Shown here in pieces: positions 1 through 11,623 of a stretch of 64,000 nucleotides of DNA; the stretch's first letter is position 1, and every line of letters begins with the position of its first letter. The stretch comes from Adineta vaga (lineage: Eukaryota > Rotifera). The notes below the pieces were generated by a model. The model was not told the origin of the DNA. It did no database searches and worked only from the letters and a program-made list of their open reading frames with translations. The translations under genes were made by a program, and so were the position numbers. The DNA is taken from NCBI GenBank assembly GCA_021613535.1, contig CP075493.1, forward strand, positions 1,922,001-1,986,000. Direction: 5' to 3'.

Positions 1-919
1 AATGAAGCTGCTGTTATTCCTAGTCGTACAATTCTTAGTAATAGTCGTAGTATGAGTCAAAATTCTTATTCAACCAATAGTGATTATGATTATGGACCGA
101 ATGGAAATACGAATATGCCAGCTTATCCTTATATACAATGTGTAGCTTATATAAACAAAACTCATTCACAAAGGTAAAGATTTAGTAGGAATTTTCCATG
201 AAATTTTATTTTATTTTTTCTAATAGAATCAATCAAGATCTTCGTTCATGGGTACAAGATCATTCTGAAAAACAACAAAATACGCAACCTGTAATTATTC
301 CTGATCCAAAATCTCTTACAATTAAATCGAATTCTGTCGTTGAACCTTTACATCATACAACAAGAAAAGTTGCTCGACAAACAAAGTGTGTATTGAAATT
401 TTTTGAGAGAAATTTTTTGAAAATTCTTTACTAAATTTAGAATACAAACGGATAATAAAGGTCAACTTCAACCATATAAAACATATGAAGCTAATTATGA
501 TGATTTTATTCATTCATTGGATCGAAAAAACGATACATTATATTTTGTTTCCTTCAAACGAGTATGTCATTACTTTCGATTGTAAATTTTCAATAAATTC
601 GTTCTTCTCTATTTTCAGGATCATCTCATTCTCCCAGCTAATATACAAAACCAAACTCAACGACCAAAAATGTCCTTGATATTACCAGCATCAATGGCCA
701 ATTTGAATAGTATGTTGCAAATATTCTATTCTTATTTTATTTCACATATATTTCATTTTAGAATCGATTCATGTTCCAACAAATCATGTTCCAATGATTA
801 AAATCGATTGTGAAGTTGAAGATACCAAACTTGTTTTTGTTAAACGTACTCACATACCTTCATCGTATAGAAATGACTTATTCGAATATTATTCATCGGT
901 ATCACAAACGACGATTTAA
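1..919 (+). CDS. 3' end of an unrecognised multi-exon gene (partial)
   Basis: The window opens inside a coding exon. I read exons at 1-173, 227 to about 378, about 441-560, about 619-710 and about 763-919, separated by short GT-AG introns and ending at TAA 917-919. The visible protein is Ser/Asn/Tyr-rich at first (motif NSYSTNSDYDYG), then more ordered, and closes with a charged and aromatic tail (VKRTHIPSSYRNDLFEYYSS followed by a few residues). I recognise no domain. The steady open frame across four splice junctions makes it a real gene, but its 5' part lies outside the window. Internal exon edges are accurate to a few bases only. Confidence 0.6.
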
Positions 920-1388
920 TCTGAATGTATAGTTGTTCAAATTTACTCTCTCATTTGTTTTATCCCTGAAAAAGACAACATGTATCGTTTTCAAATAATT
1001 CTTCTTCTTTGTTTTTTCTTGATCTAATGAACTGTATATTATATATACATTTATATGTATTCAGTTTTTGTGTTTATATTTTTATTTAAAAAATAACGTT
1101 TTGCCCGCTATTTTTTTTCTTTTACTTTATTTTTATCAATCGAAAAGGATTCAGACATCTATTGCAAGTATGCAGCTGTGACGATCATGAGAATGTGTAT
1201 TAGGTACATTCGATATGTTACGACAACAAGGGGTTAAAGGTCATATTCATTTCAACATAGTTCTGTTTCTTTTTTTTTTATCACAAACCATTTGTTTTCA
1301 CGAGATTAACGTATTCATCTTATATAAAAACAGACGTAAATAATGGCATATATTTCATTTTTTCTTCTCTATTCCAAGATTTCTTTCC
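920..1388. other. Intergenic, 3' UTR plus transaldolase promoter
   Basis: No open frame or structural RNA seen. AT-rich, with T-runs. It holds the 3' flank of the partial gene and the 5' flank of transaldolase on the same strand. Confidence 0.6.
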
Positions 1389-2436
1389 ATGGCTAATACA
1401 CTTGACGAACTTCGTCAATCAACAATTATTGTTGCTGATACAGGTGATTTTGAATCTCTGAAAAAATATCAACCAACTGATGCAACAACGAATCCTTCAT
1501 TGATATTATCTGCAGCTAATATGAAACAATATGATCATATTATTGAAGATGTTATTAACAAATGTCGAGAAAAACATGGTTCAACATCGAATGAACAAGC
1601 AATTATTGATGATATTATGGATAATGTATTTGTTCGATTTGGTGAAGAAATTTTGAAAATTATTCCTGGACGTGTTTCAACTGAAGTTGATGCACGTCTT
1701 TCCTTTGATCGTGAAGGACAAATGAATAAAGCTCGACATTTAATTGAATTATATGAGAAACATGGTATATCAAAAGATCGAATTTTAATTAAATTATCAT
1801 CGACATGGGAAGGTATTCAAGCTGCAAAAGAATTAGAAGCAAAATATGGTATACATTGTAATATGACTTTGATCTTTTCATTTGCCCAAGCATTGGCATG
1901 TGCTGATGCTCAAGTCACATTGATATCACCATTTGTCGGACGAATTTATGATTGGTATATTGAGAAAAAAGGTAAACGTGATTATGAAATTGAAGCAGAT
2001 CCTGGTGTGGTAAGAAATGAAAAATATAATTTGGAATATTTTTGAAGAAAAAAAAACTGAATTTCTTTAGATGAGTGTTACACGTATTTATAATTATTAT
2101 AAACAAAATAACATTAAAACTGTTGTTATGGGTGCATCATTTCGTAATACAAAACAAATTGTTGGTCTTGCTGGATGTGATTTATTAACAATAAGTCCGA
2201 AATTACTTGATGAATTAAGTTCAAGTCAAGAAAAAATTCAAGTTTATTTAAGTAAAGAACGAAGTGGACATATACGAGATAAAAAATATGATCAAATTGA
2301 TGAGAAAACATTCCGTTGGATGTTAAATGAAGATGAAATGGCAAATGATAAATTAGCTGATGGTATACGAAAATTTGCAGTAGATGCACAAAAACTCGAA
2401 GATCTTATTCGAGCTCGACTTCAACAAAAACAATGA
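1389..2436 (+). CDS. TALDO1: Transaldolase
   Basis: Two exons, 1389-2009 and 2071-2436, joined in phase 0 give 328 residues against about 337 in human. Transaldolase moves a dihydroxyacetone unit between sedoheptulose-7-P and glyceraldehyde-3-P in the cytosolic non-oxidative pentose phosphate pathway. Visible family signatures are VADTGDF near residue 15, [10 protein letters not shown] near 31, [14 protein letters not shown] near 94, and [12 protein letters not shown] near 131, whose Lys135 is the Schiff-base lysine. [16 protein letters not shown] and SPFVGRI follow. The second exon carries VMGASFRNT and [11 protein letters not shown]. The start is the ATG in TTTCCATGG; it leaves only a few residues before the conserved core, shorter than human at the N-terminus. 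A putative polyadenylation signal AATAAA lies at 2516-2521. No key residue is missing, so the enzyme should be active. Confidence 0.97.
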
Positions 2437-3978
2437 AAACTTTTATTCCAGTTTTTATCTTCTAACCTTATTGATTTCTTAGTTTTAAACATACTTCTAT
2501 CATAGAGTCTCTAGCAATAAATATACTTGAATTGATTTTCTTTGTATTTAAAACTTTCTATCACACAATAATTAAAGAAAGAATTGAATGAATGTTCTGA
2601 TTACATCTTCAAAAAAAAAAAATAAGAAGAAGAAGAAGATAATTGATCAATTAACATTTTTCTTGGGTTATAGTGAACTTCACTAAAAAGAATGACCTTG
2701 TATTTACTTTTCAGGAAAAAATAACTTTAGAAAATTCTTTTCTAAACAACAAGATTGATTGGCACATTCAAATCGAAGAACGTGTTAATCAAAAGAAAAA
2801 TAAAAATAAGTTTTTGAATCATTATATATAACATTATAAATCTCTAAGAGAAAATACTCGAATAAACGTCATTTACACAACTATCTGTAAAAATGTAATG
2901 AGTTTCAATTCTGTGTGTTGCAGCGAGACTCCATGTTTTAATTTTCCCTCGAAGTTTTATGTTCTCAAAGACTGAGTACAAGACTTTCTTCTCATTGCTT
3001 CAATTATTAGACAAGAGACAATTTCTGACGCCAATACTTTACTTATTTAAGAGCGACTATAATTTCTATCCCTGTGAAAGTATGTATTTGTTAATCTGTT
3101 CTAGTAATGAAAGAATGTGAGAACGGGAAGAGCGAATGAAATTCATTTCAAGACAATTTTACTTCTCGTTTGAAGAAACCTGAATGAAATCGTACAATAA
3201 TAAATATGATGTAACTGTTCATTTAATTTCAATTTCATTCATCTTTCTTTTTCAGTATCGATGAACACAAATCAAAACATTTCTTCACCTAACGATTAGA
3301 ATCAACTTATTCTTTTCCTTTCAACTAGCTCTAAGCCATTCACTACAATTGTTGTATTCAAAAGAAAGCAAAGGCGTATGAATAAAATCACACATAACAA
3401 GATTTCTGGCAGATAATAATGATATCAACATGGTAACGTCGAAATGAATCTTTCTGAACAAGTGAAACACGTTTTTTTCGAACATTTCCCAGGTAAATGA
3501 ATGAAAGAAAGAAATTTGTCAATATTCTAAACTTTTCTTTTTCAAATACGCTTAACTAAATATTTTTCTATCCTTTAATTCAAAACTAACAGAGTATCGA
3601 AGGCAAATGGTAAAGATGTGTTAATCACTTTTCTCTCTCTCTCTCTCGCTCTCTCTTCAAAACACATCGAATATTTACCTTTTTTCTTTTTCTCTGCAGT
3701 TAAATCTTCTCAGTTACTTCTACTACAATAACTACGATAAGTTAGATTTTATGCGTTGAAAAAAAAAACATAAAATTCTGTTTTTTTCTTTCTTAATGGT
3801 ACATACTGCACTTTTGTGTATATTAAAAAAAAATATACTAAATAGAAGTGGAAATCGTTGAGTAGTAAAAAGAAGGGGAAAAAAATCTTTTTGTACACTT
3901 AAACAAAATCATTTAATATTGATTGAGAGAAGAAAAAAAAACATTCAATGAGCAAAACGACGATTGACTAATGAATAA
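2437..3978. other. Intergenic, no gene seen
   Basis: About 1.5 kb without a convincing open frame on either strand. It holds the transaldolase 3' UTR with AATAAA at 2516-2521, A/T runs, and a CT-rich microsatellite at 3631-3656. I found no conserved coding signal. Confidence 0.6.
3631..3656. repeat. CT dinucleotide microsatellite
   Basis: An almost uninterrupted (CT)n run with one G interruption, in intergenic DNA. Confidence 0.9.
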
Positions 3979-4256
3979 ATGGATGTATCGATGTTTAAAT
4001 TACCTTCAATTCTTCCTTCAAAAAATAATACTGATAGATCATTAAATGTTAAAATTGGTAGGTAAATGACATGAAGAAGAAAAGAAAAAGTGACAGTTTC
4101 TTTCTTTTCAAATTAGATTCCAATGCATATGAACAATGGCGTGCAAATATTCATCGAGAATTAGAAGAAGATCTTCAACGACAAGTACGAGAACTACTTG
4201 AAGAAACTGAAAGACAAGATCGCCTTAGTAAATCACAACGACATTCTCGACGGTAA
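3979..4256 (+). CDS. Small charged coiled-coil protein, 72 residues
   Basis: Two exons, 3979-4057 and 4117-4256, joined in phase 1 across a 59-bp GT-AG intron. The N-terminal part (MDVSMFKLPSILPSKN) is followed by a strongly amphipathic Glu/Arg/Gln helix containing RANIHRELEEDLQRQVRELL and ending SKSQRHSRR before TAA. That composition predicts one coiled-coil helix. No family recognised. The GT inside the last codons (CGACG|GTAAGA) is a good donor, so this could be the 5' end of a longer transcript. However, joining it to the carboxypeptidase ATG at 4792 through the nearest acceptor breaks the frame. It may therefore be a stand-alone micro-protein or have exons I could not place. Confidence 0.45.
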
Positions 4257-4791
4257 GATAATCAAATCAATGTCATTATTGTCTATTTAGTTGTCCTTCT
4301 CCAAACCCACACATATACGCACACTTTTGAATAGATATTCATGTTCACTGCAATCAATAGAATTGGGTATCTGTCTTTAGAAATGATATCGAACATTTTT
4401 CTATTTCACAATCAAAACACACTTCTATTTTGAGAAAAAAAACTACTTCACTAATCAACAACAACACAAAATCAGAACAATATTTTAATTATATCTATAT
4501 TTTTGAGATTAGTAATCAAGTTGAAAGTAACTACTGTTAAGGTCATTTATCAAAAAAAACACATTCATTTAACTACTTTGAAAACTATTGATTGTCCTCG
4601 AGAGTAACTAAAACAAAATAAGTTTTTTCTTTTTTTTTCCTTTTTGTAAAAAAAGAGGGTGAATTTATTTGCATTTCCATCTCGTTACAATCGGAAACTC
4701 AAGAGAGATTGAAAGAAACCTTTGTTTTGTTTTCTTTCTATTTTTTGAATAAAAAAAAAGGAAAGAAAGTAAGACAACATCAACAATAGTC
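4257..4791. other. Intergenic / carboxypeptidase 5' flank
   Basis: No open frame. A/T-rich with poly-A and poly-T runs. Holds the promoter and 5' UTR of the downstream carboxypeptidase. Confidence 0.55.
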
Positions 4792-7700
4792 ATGTCTGTC
4801 GTTTTTCGTATCAATGGTTTACATTTTTATTTATCTTCTCCATCACTCACTAGTTCTGGTCAATGTCCTCCATTACAACAAGAAGAATCTGTCGATAAAT
4901 GGAGTGAAATTGATCGTCGAAATGCACATGTTCTTCATCCATTGTATTCTAAACATTCTTCTACAGCACCAAAACGTTTTTCAACTTATTATCACGAATT
5001 TGAAAAAGATTCAAATAAATCATTCTATTTCGATTCTTATCATAGTTATCAGTCTCGACGACGATCATCACAACCACTTGATGATCAAAATCTTATGACA
5101 CCAAGTATTTATTTGAATAAATATATGAATAAACCATTGGCTATACCTACGATTACGGATAATACAACTCTTTTATTTGGAAATAGTATTATTAAATCAA
5201 ATAAAGCCGAAATTTTATGTACATTTGAAAGAAATGCATTGAATGGTGACAGTACAAATGTTTATGTGGATAAAAATGGAGTGATTATTACTGAAAATGG
5301 CCCATTTTGGCCAGAAACATTTCGCATTCTTCATCCAACACCGAAATTACTCAGTCGAGATTTAATTCAAGAAGAATCTTATCTTTCATCATCAGTATCA
5401 AGTAAAAAACCAATGACAAGAATTTCACTGTATAGACTTTTCTTTTTTCTCCTATAGATATTATCAATCAACAAACGTATGATAATCAACCAGCTATTTA
5501 TAAATATACTGAATCATTTAAACATCCAGTTATCGTTTATGATATGGAAAAAACAGCGAAAATTCAACCAATCAAATCGACAGATAATGAACAAATGTGT
5601 CCTGCATTAATATTTGAAGCACGATTTGAAAGTGGAAATTTACGACAAGTAAAACGTGTGTAAGAAACGAACAAATTCTTTGTTCTCTTGATTTTCTTTT
5701 ATGTCTTTTTTTTTCTTCGTCTTCTTCTCAAGCGGACAATTTGAATATGAACTTATTCTTCGAACAGATCTCTATACTCGACGACATACGCAATGGTATT
5801 ATTTCCGTGTACAAAATATGATTGCAAATATTACCTATCGTTTTCGAATTATTAATTTAATGAAAAAAAGTAGTTTATACAATGAAGGTAAACATTGAAT
5901 ATTCGTACAGAAAAAAAAGAAGACATTCTGATCAAAACAGACCGAACAAATCAATAATATAGTGGAGCATCTCTATAATGAATACCTCCTATCTGAATTG
6001 CCTATGTAAATTCTACGAAGGTACTGCGCTAAGGAGCATTCTTTGAATAGTCCCGTTAGTGTTCATCTTAGAGAAGTTTCACTATGAATCATTTATGAAA
6101 TAGGTATGCAAATTCTTGTTTATTCTGGTGTCGATGCTCGAAAACAATCTCGTGGTTGGCATCGTAGTGGTCATCATATAAATTATTCGGAATACAAACA
6201 ACGTTCTTATAATTCATTACTCGATCGAGATATAAATTATTATGAATTAGATTTTCAAATGGTATGTTATTGAAAACCTATTGTAAAAAAAAACTAAACA
6301 TTTATGCTTGTTTATTCTAGGAATTTGCACATTCGGGTGATACATGTTATATTGCACATTGTTATCCATATACATACACAGATTTAAAAGATGATTTAGA
6401 ATATTTATCTCGCATACGATCATGTGATGTTTTTCGTCAAGAAATTCTATGTGAATCACAAGCAGGGAATTCATGTTTCTTGATTACTGTTACAGATGAA
6501 TGTAAATAAGAGCATAGATTGATAATAATAAAAAAACGATCTTTTATTTGAAAATCATTTATTTTAGCTGTACCAATTAATAAAAAGAAATTTGTATTTA
6601 TAAGTGCACGAATACATCCAGGTGAAACAAATTCAAGTTTTATGATGCGTGGTTTACTTGAATATATTACATCCAATGATAAAATTGCTCAAGTAAATTT
6701 TTTCATTTGAAACTAATTAGACGAATATTTCTTGTTTAGAAATTACGATCACAATTAGTATTTAAAATCATTCCTATGTTAAATCCTGATGGTGTTATTG
6801 TTGGAAATTATCGTTGTTCATTAACAGGAAGAGATAAAAATCGTAATTTTCGACATCCAAGAAAACAAACATTTCCAATTATTTATCATATGAAAGAATT
6901 AATTCATCGATTACAAAAAGAAGAGCGTGAAGTAAAAGATTTGATTAATTCAAGAACAAAACGAAAGTTATCCTTTGTTTTATTTTAGATCTTAGCTTTT
7001 TGTGATCTTCATGGACATAGTCGAAAATTAAATGTATTTGCCTATGGTTGTGATGGATGTGATGGACCTGAACCCAATATGAAAGATTTTTTAGAAGCTC
7101 GTGTTTTACCATTTATTATGTCCAGAACAGTTAGAGGATTTAGAGTTTTTACAATGAATCATAACATTTAGTTTTTTTTCAGGCACCGGATATGTTCGCT
7201 TTTGATCATTGTAAATTTCATATACATCGTTGTAAAGAATCAACTGGTCGAGTTGTTATGTGGAAAGAAATGTCAATCAAAAATAGTTTTACATTGGAAG
7301 CATCCTTTGCTGGTTCGGGTATTGTGTAAGTAGTGCTAGTTTTAATTATATACGATTGTTAATTGTTCATTTGTAGTGAAAAACCATCGCATTTTAATAT
7401 GAAAGATTATGAAAAGTTTGGACAATATATTTGTCAATCTTTGAGACAATATTTAGATGTTATATCAGATTCATCGTAAGATTAAAAAAACTTTTTCTGA
7501 GAGATTCTATAAAGAAATTTCATTGTTTCTAGACGATTAGATTCGATTTATATGGATATAACAAGAGATATTGTTGTTAAATTAGATGAAGATCAAATTC
7601 CACCTGTATTATCAATGTCTTCCGATCCCGGTAAGTTTTCTCTTTTGTTAAATTAATCTTTAAATCTTATTTGTTTTTCTCTTCAGAAGAAAAACAAATA

Positions 7701-9334
7701 GTCACGTCCAAACCGGTTATTAAATCTGTTTCCAATTGTTTGGATATCTTAGCAAAATGTCATAAGTCAATCAAAGCACGAGATTCTTCTAGGTTGATTC
7801 TTTTCGAATTTTATCTCTATTGACAAAAAAACGAACTATGTGATTCGTTACTTTTTTAGTTCAAGTGATTCTGATAGTGATCCTGAAGGCGGAGAAATAC
7901 CCGAAGTAGTTATGCCAAAATCAGAACGTGTTCTAAAGAAAAAGCAGAAAAAACGAAGATCAGAAAAAGCAATTGAAGATCGCATTGAAAAATTGAATCG
8001 TAAACGTCAGGTAAATATTCAAATCTCTGATAAGTTTGTCAATTGTTTTTAACACATGTTTTTAATGCAAAAAATCTATTAATGAATACACTCACACTTA
8101 GGTGAATGATTGCAAACCTCTTAGTTTATCATCGCATAGATTGGTGAGAAAAACACATATTATTATTGATGTTGTACAATTCTTTCTTCGATTTTATTTC
8201 TTATCATTCATATGAAATCATCCTTCTTTCATTAGACTAAGGAGGAATTGGATAAACCTCGACAAATACGTATACCATATCCATTTGCATCGGAAAATGA
8301 TATAAATTCACAATTTAAAATGACATTTCCTGTCGATCAGGTTTTCATATATATCTATGTATCACAATAGTACCTACCTTGCTAACACATATATACATAT
8401 ATATATTCATTCGCTAAACGATTCCCATATGCTTATTTCGCTTTTCTTCTGTATATGATGATATTTCTATGATAATTTTCATTTAGACGGAAAAAGCAAA
8501 TCGACCATTACCAGAAAGAGGAACTTTATTTACAAGCAAATACGCTAATCGAACTGGATATGGTTTGCCAATTTTCACAACTGAAAGAGCATTTGAACGA
8601 AAATATCAGGTATGTAAAAGATAAGAAGAGCGTTATTTACTTTCATAAGTTCTAGTATTGAACAAACATCGAAATCTTTTCTTTTAGAAAAATCTCAATT
8701 CTGATTTGCAAGATATGAAGGGTGATCGACAAACGGTAATCTTTTTTCTTTTCAGAATAATTTCAACTCATATTTAAAATTCGAATTTCATTAAAACTTT
8801 TTATTTTAGACTGATGAACATGATACCGATCCTGAACAAGGTAATTCGATGAATTTCTTTTCAAAAGAAATTGAACATAACTTTTATTTAGATCATTATT
8901 TTACTACAACTCGTATCTCAAGATACGATCAGACAGCTATATTCGATCCAAATTTGAAAGCAAAACGCGCTACTTCTCTTATTTCATTACCAGAAAAACA
9001 AGTTCGGAAATCTTCGACGGAACATTTAATCAAAAGTGCACTAATACCACCGACAATCTCATCGAAAAGTTCTACTAAAAAACAATCACAACATCGTGCG
9101 AAACAATTCGATCCACTTGATACACCAATGGAAGTAACTTCTGGTCGATCCATACCATCACGTATAAAAATGCCACCTATAAATTCTAATTTTCGACAAT
9201 CATCTTCTCAAAAAGCTCACGGACAAAGTTTACCACAAACACTAAGTTCAATCGAATCGGAATGCAATGAATCAGTTAATCAACGTCTTAAACGACAGTT
9301 TAATTTATCAATTGATAAAACTAAACGAGTGTAA
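4792..9334 (+). CDS. AGBL2/AGBL3: Cytosolic carboxypeptidase (CCP2/3-type tubulin deglutamylase), M14 family
   Basis: Nineteen exons, all checked for phase, give a 1050-residue protein: 4792-5401, 5458-5659, 5733-5887, 6104-6261, 6321-6501, 6568-6692, 6740-6931, 6989-7129, 7183-7325, 7377-7475, 7533-7630, 7687-7792, 7860-8010, 8102-8143, 8236-8340, 8487-8609, 8688-8735, 8810-8840, 8892-9334. These enzymes trim glutamates from the side chains or C-termini of tubulin, mainly in cilia and centrioles. The CCP N-domain is clear (FESGNLRQVKRV, RHTQWYYFRVQN, CYIAHCYPYTYTD). The M14 zinc site follows: SARIHPGETNSS supplies His and Glu, CDLHGHSR the third ligand. Substrate motifs are NPDGVIVGNYRCSLTGRD and GRVVMWKE, with catalytic Glu in FTLEASFAGS. 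The C-terminal third is basic, low-complexity and likely disordered. Intron 3 (216 bp) is enlarged by a MITE-like insert. AGBL2 versus AGBL3 is not decided. Confidence 0.95.
5962..6082. mobile_element. Small MITE-like element in intron 3 of the carboxypeptidase gene
   Basis: A 121-bp segment flanked by TA on both sides (5960-5961 and 6083-6084) with imperfect terminal inverted repeats of about 22 bp. The left end begins GTGGAGCATCTCTA; the reverse complement of the right end begins GTGAAACTTCTCTA. Ends like these, with a TA target, resemble non-autonomous Tc1/mariner/pogo-type elements. There is no coding capacity. Its presence explains why this intron is 216 bp while its neighbours are about 45-75 bp, apart from one of 146 bp. 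Family assignment is inference; other genomic copies would prove it. Confidence 0.55.
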
Positions 9335-10169
9335 ATTTTGTTTTATATCAATTTTCATTCATGCGTACTTTTGCCAATGTTATGTTATTAATTTCATTTC
9401 TTTTCCATCGCTTTTGTTTTGTTTTCTTTTCCATAATAAAATGTCGTTTTACTTGATAATCAAATATACTATCAATATGGTTGAATACAAACGAAGCAAA
9501 CTGTTCTCTCACAATTCTCGTTTTGTCTTCAAAACTAATAGATAAAAGAGCCTATTAATATCATTTTACTTTCCATTAAAATACACACATGGACAACAAA
9601 TGTCTATGTATGTTAGAGATAAAAGAATTTAATGGTACTACAATTTATGTCAATGAGACATGTCAATTGTTCTTGTATAACAAATCATTACATTAATTAA
9701 CCAATTCAATTACAGTACAATTTTGGTGTTAAGAAAAGAATTTCTTCTCTGTTCATATGTATATATATATATATAAATCAAAGAATTTCTATGAAACATT
9801 TATAGTTTATTTATCATCTGATATATCATGTAAGTATCAATCAAAATCTTTCTTGAATAACAAAAATAAATGCTCCAATCGAATTTTTTTTTCTCTCACG
9901 AGCTCACGATATCTTTTTTCCTATGATAAATAAATTCTCATCTAGCCAATCAGATATTCAATCTATTGAGTTAAAGAAAAAGAAAGATATGCATATAAAT
10001 CTGTTGATATTCTTCCTTTTTCTCTTGTCATATCAAAGACGATTGAGTATAGTTCGAGATATTTGTACACATCAGGCTTAGATCAACATTATTGTGATGT
10101 CAAACACATGAATCTAATCGTTTACATCTGACTAAGTCAAATATTTCTCTCTTGTTCTTCTTCAGTTCT
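9335..10169. other. Intergenic, no gene seen
   Basis: 3' flank of the carboxypeptidase gene (AATAAA at 9435-9440) and 5' flank of twist. It holds a (TA)n run near 9759-9776. A consensus 3' splice site, TTCTTCAG, ends 5 bases before the twist ATG. It implies either a 5' UTR intron or a trans-splice acceptor. Confidence 0.55.
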
Positions 10170-10820
10170 ATGGATTATCATTCTCATCGAACATTACTAA
10201 ATACATTGATTAAATCGGAATATTCTTTACGAACAATGAGTAGTGCTGGAAGTGAATCAAGTTTAAGTTCACCATCAACATCGATACTTATTGATGAAAA
10301 TGATGAACATCAACATAAACGTCGTTTAACACGTTTACAACGTCGATTAAATCATCATCCTTATTCTTCATCATCAAAACGTCGACGTCATCAACAAGAG
10401 CAACAAGAACATTCACAACAGCAACAACAACAATTATTGTCACATGATGATGTTCAAAATCAACGTGCAATAGCCAATGTTCGAGAACGACAACGTACAC
10501 AATCGTTAAATGATGCATTTGCTCATCTTCGTTTAATTATTCCAACATTACCATCAGATAAATTATCAAAAATTCAAACATTAAAATTAGCAACACGTTA
10601 TATTGATTTTCTCTATCAAATTCTACATAATGATGATCAACCGAATGTTCAATTACAAAATGATACATCACTAAGTCAATCCAATGAACGAACATTAAGT
10701 TATGCATTTAGTGTTTGGCGAATGGAAGGTGCTTGGTCAACAAATGGTAATACATCAAATGAACAACAGACAACTTTAGATGATATGCCATATTCGCCTG
10801 ATGAATATCAAGACAATTAA
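10170..10820 (+). CDS. TWIST: Twist-family bHLH transcription factor
   Basis: Single coding exon, 216 residues from ATG 10170 to TAA. The nuclear bHLH factor Twist controls mesoderm and muscle specification and binds E-boxes as a dimer with E-proteins. The bHLH lies at about residues 105-160: [19 protein letters not shown] is the basic region and helix 1, and [19 protein letters not shown] is the end of the loop and helix 2. The Twist-specific WR box, [15 protein letters not shown], is present C-terminal to it and excludes other bHLH families such as Hand or Scleraxis. The N-terminal half is low-complexity (His/Gln/Ser-rich, [15 protein letters not shown]). The start is the first ATG after a 3' splice site. 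Confidence 0.97.
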   Translation: MDYHSHRTLLNTLIKSEYSLRTMSSAGSESSLSSPSTSILIDENDEHQHKRRLTRLQRRLNHHPYSSSSKRRRHQQEQQEHSQQQQQQLLSHDDVQNQRAIANVRERQRTQSLNDAFAHLRLIIPTLPSDKLSKIQTLKLATRYIDFLYQILHNDDQPNVQLQNDTSLSQSNERTLSYAFSVWRMEGAWSTNGNTSNEQQTTLDDMPYSPDEYQDN

Positions 10821-11623
10821 CATGTGTCGATTTCTTTCTTTCTTTCTTTTTAAACTAATAATTATAACTTTCTCTCATCCTCTTGTTGTTCTTTTTTTGT
10901 TCTTGTAAAGATCTAAAGTATTGGCGTATTTTCCTTGTCTTGTATCCTGCAGAGATAGACTAAAATGAATTATTACAATCAAATCTTTTCTTCATAGATC
11001 ATCGAATAGATATTGAATGTTTCAAAGATTTTATTGAACTAAATTTTCTTCCTAATCAGATGAGTCGTGTGTTGATAAGTCAATTGAAAAAGATAAGCAC
11101 TTGTTTATAGAAGTGAAAATGAAGATGATTCGATATATGAGTAAAGGCATACGCATGTCGAAGAAAAGATAATATAAACATCGGACATTAGAATACGAGA
11201 AATGATATACAGATGTGTGAATTGTTAGTCACATTCGAATGTTGATTAGAAAAAAAAGAACGAAAGTGCTACTGTGTTTGTGATTTATATAAAAATGTTC
11301 TTTTCAGTTTCATTGATGTTTTTTTTTATGTCGTTCCAGTTCATTACAGATTTCTATTTTGAAGAAAGGAAATAAACAAATGTTTTCATGTAATTGAGAC
11401 ATTGATTTTGTTTATATGATCAATTGATATCAAAATGCAACTAGACGACAATGATCATTGATCAAGTAAATGCAAATAAACTATATGACAATAAACTCAT
11501 GAAATATTTTCTGATGGAAAAAGAAACACATCAAATTTCTTTCATCTTTTTCAACATACTGTGTTGATCAAATGAAACATTTGAATAAACAAATACATGG
11601 AGTGAGTAAAAGAGATTTCTTCT
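10821..11623. other. Convergent intergenic region between twist (+) and Epac (-)
   Basis: About 0.8 kb holding two 3' flanks facing each other. No open frame or repeat array. AATAAA-type signals occur in AT-rich context. Confidence 0.55.
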
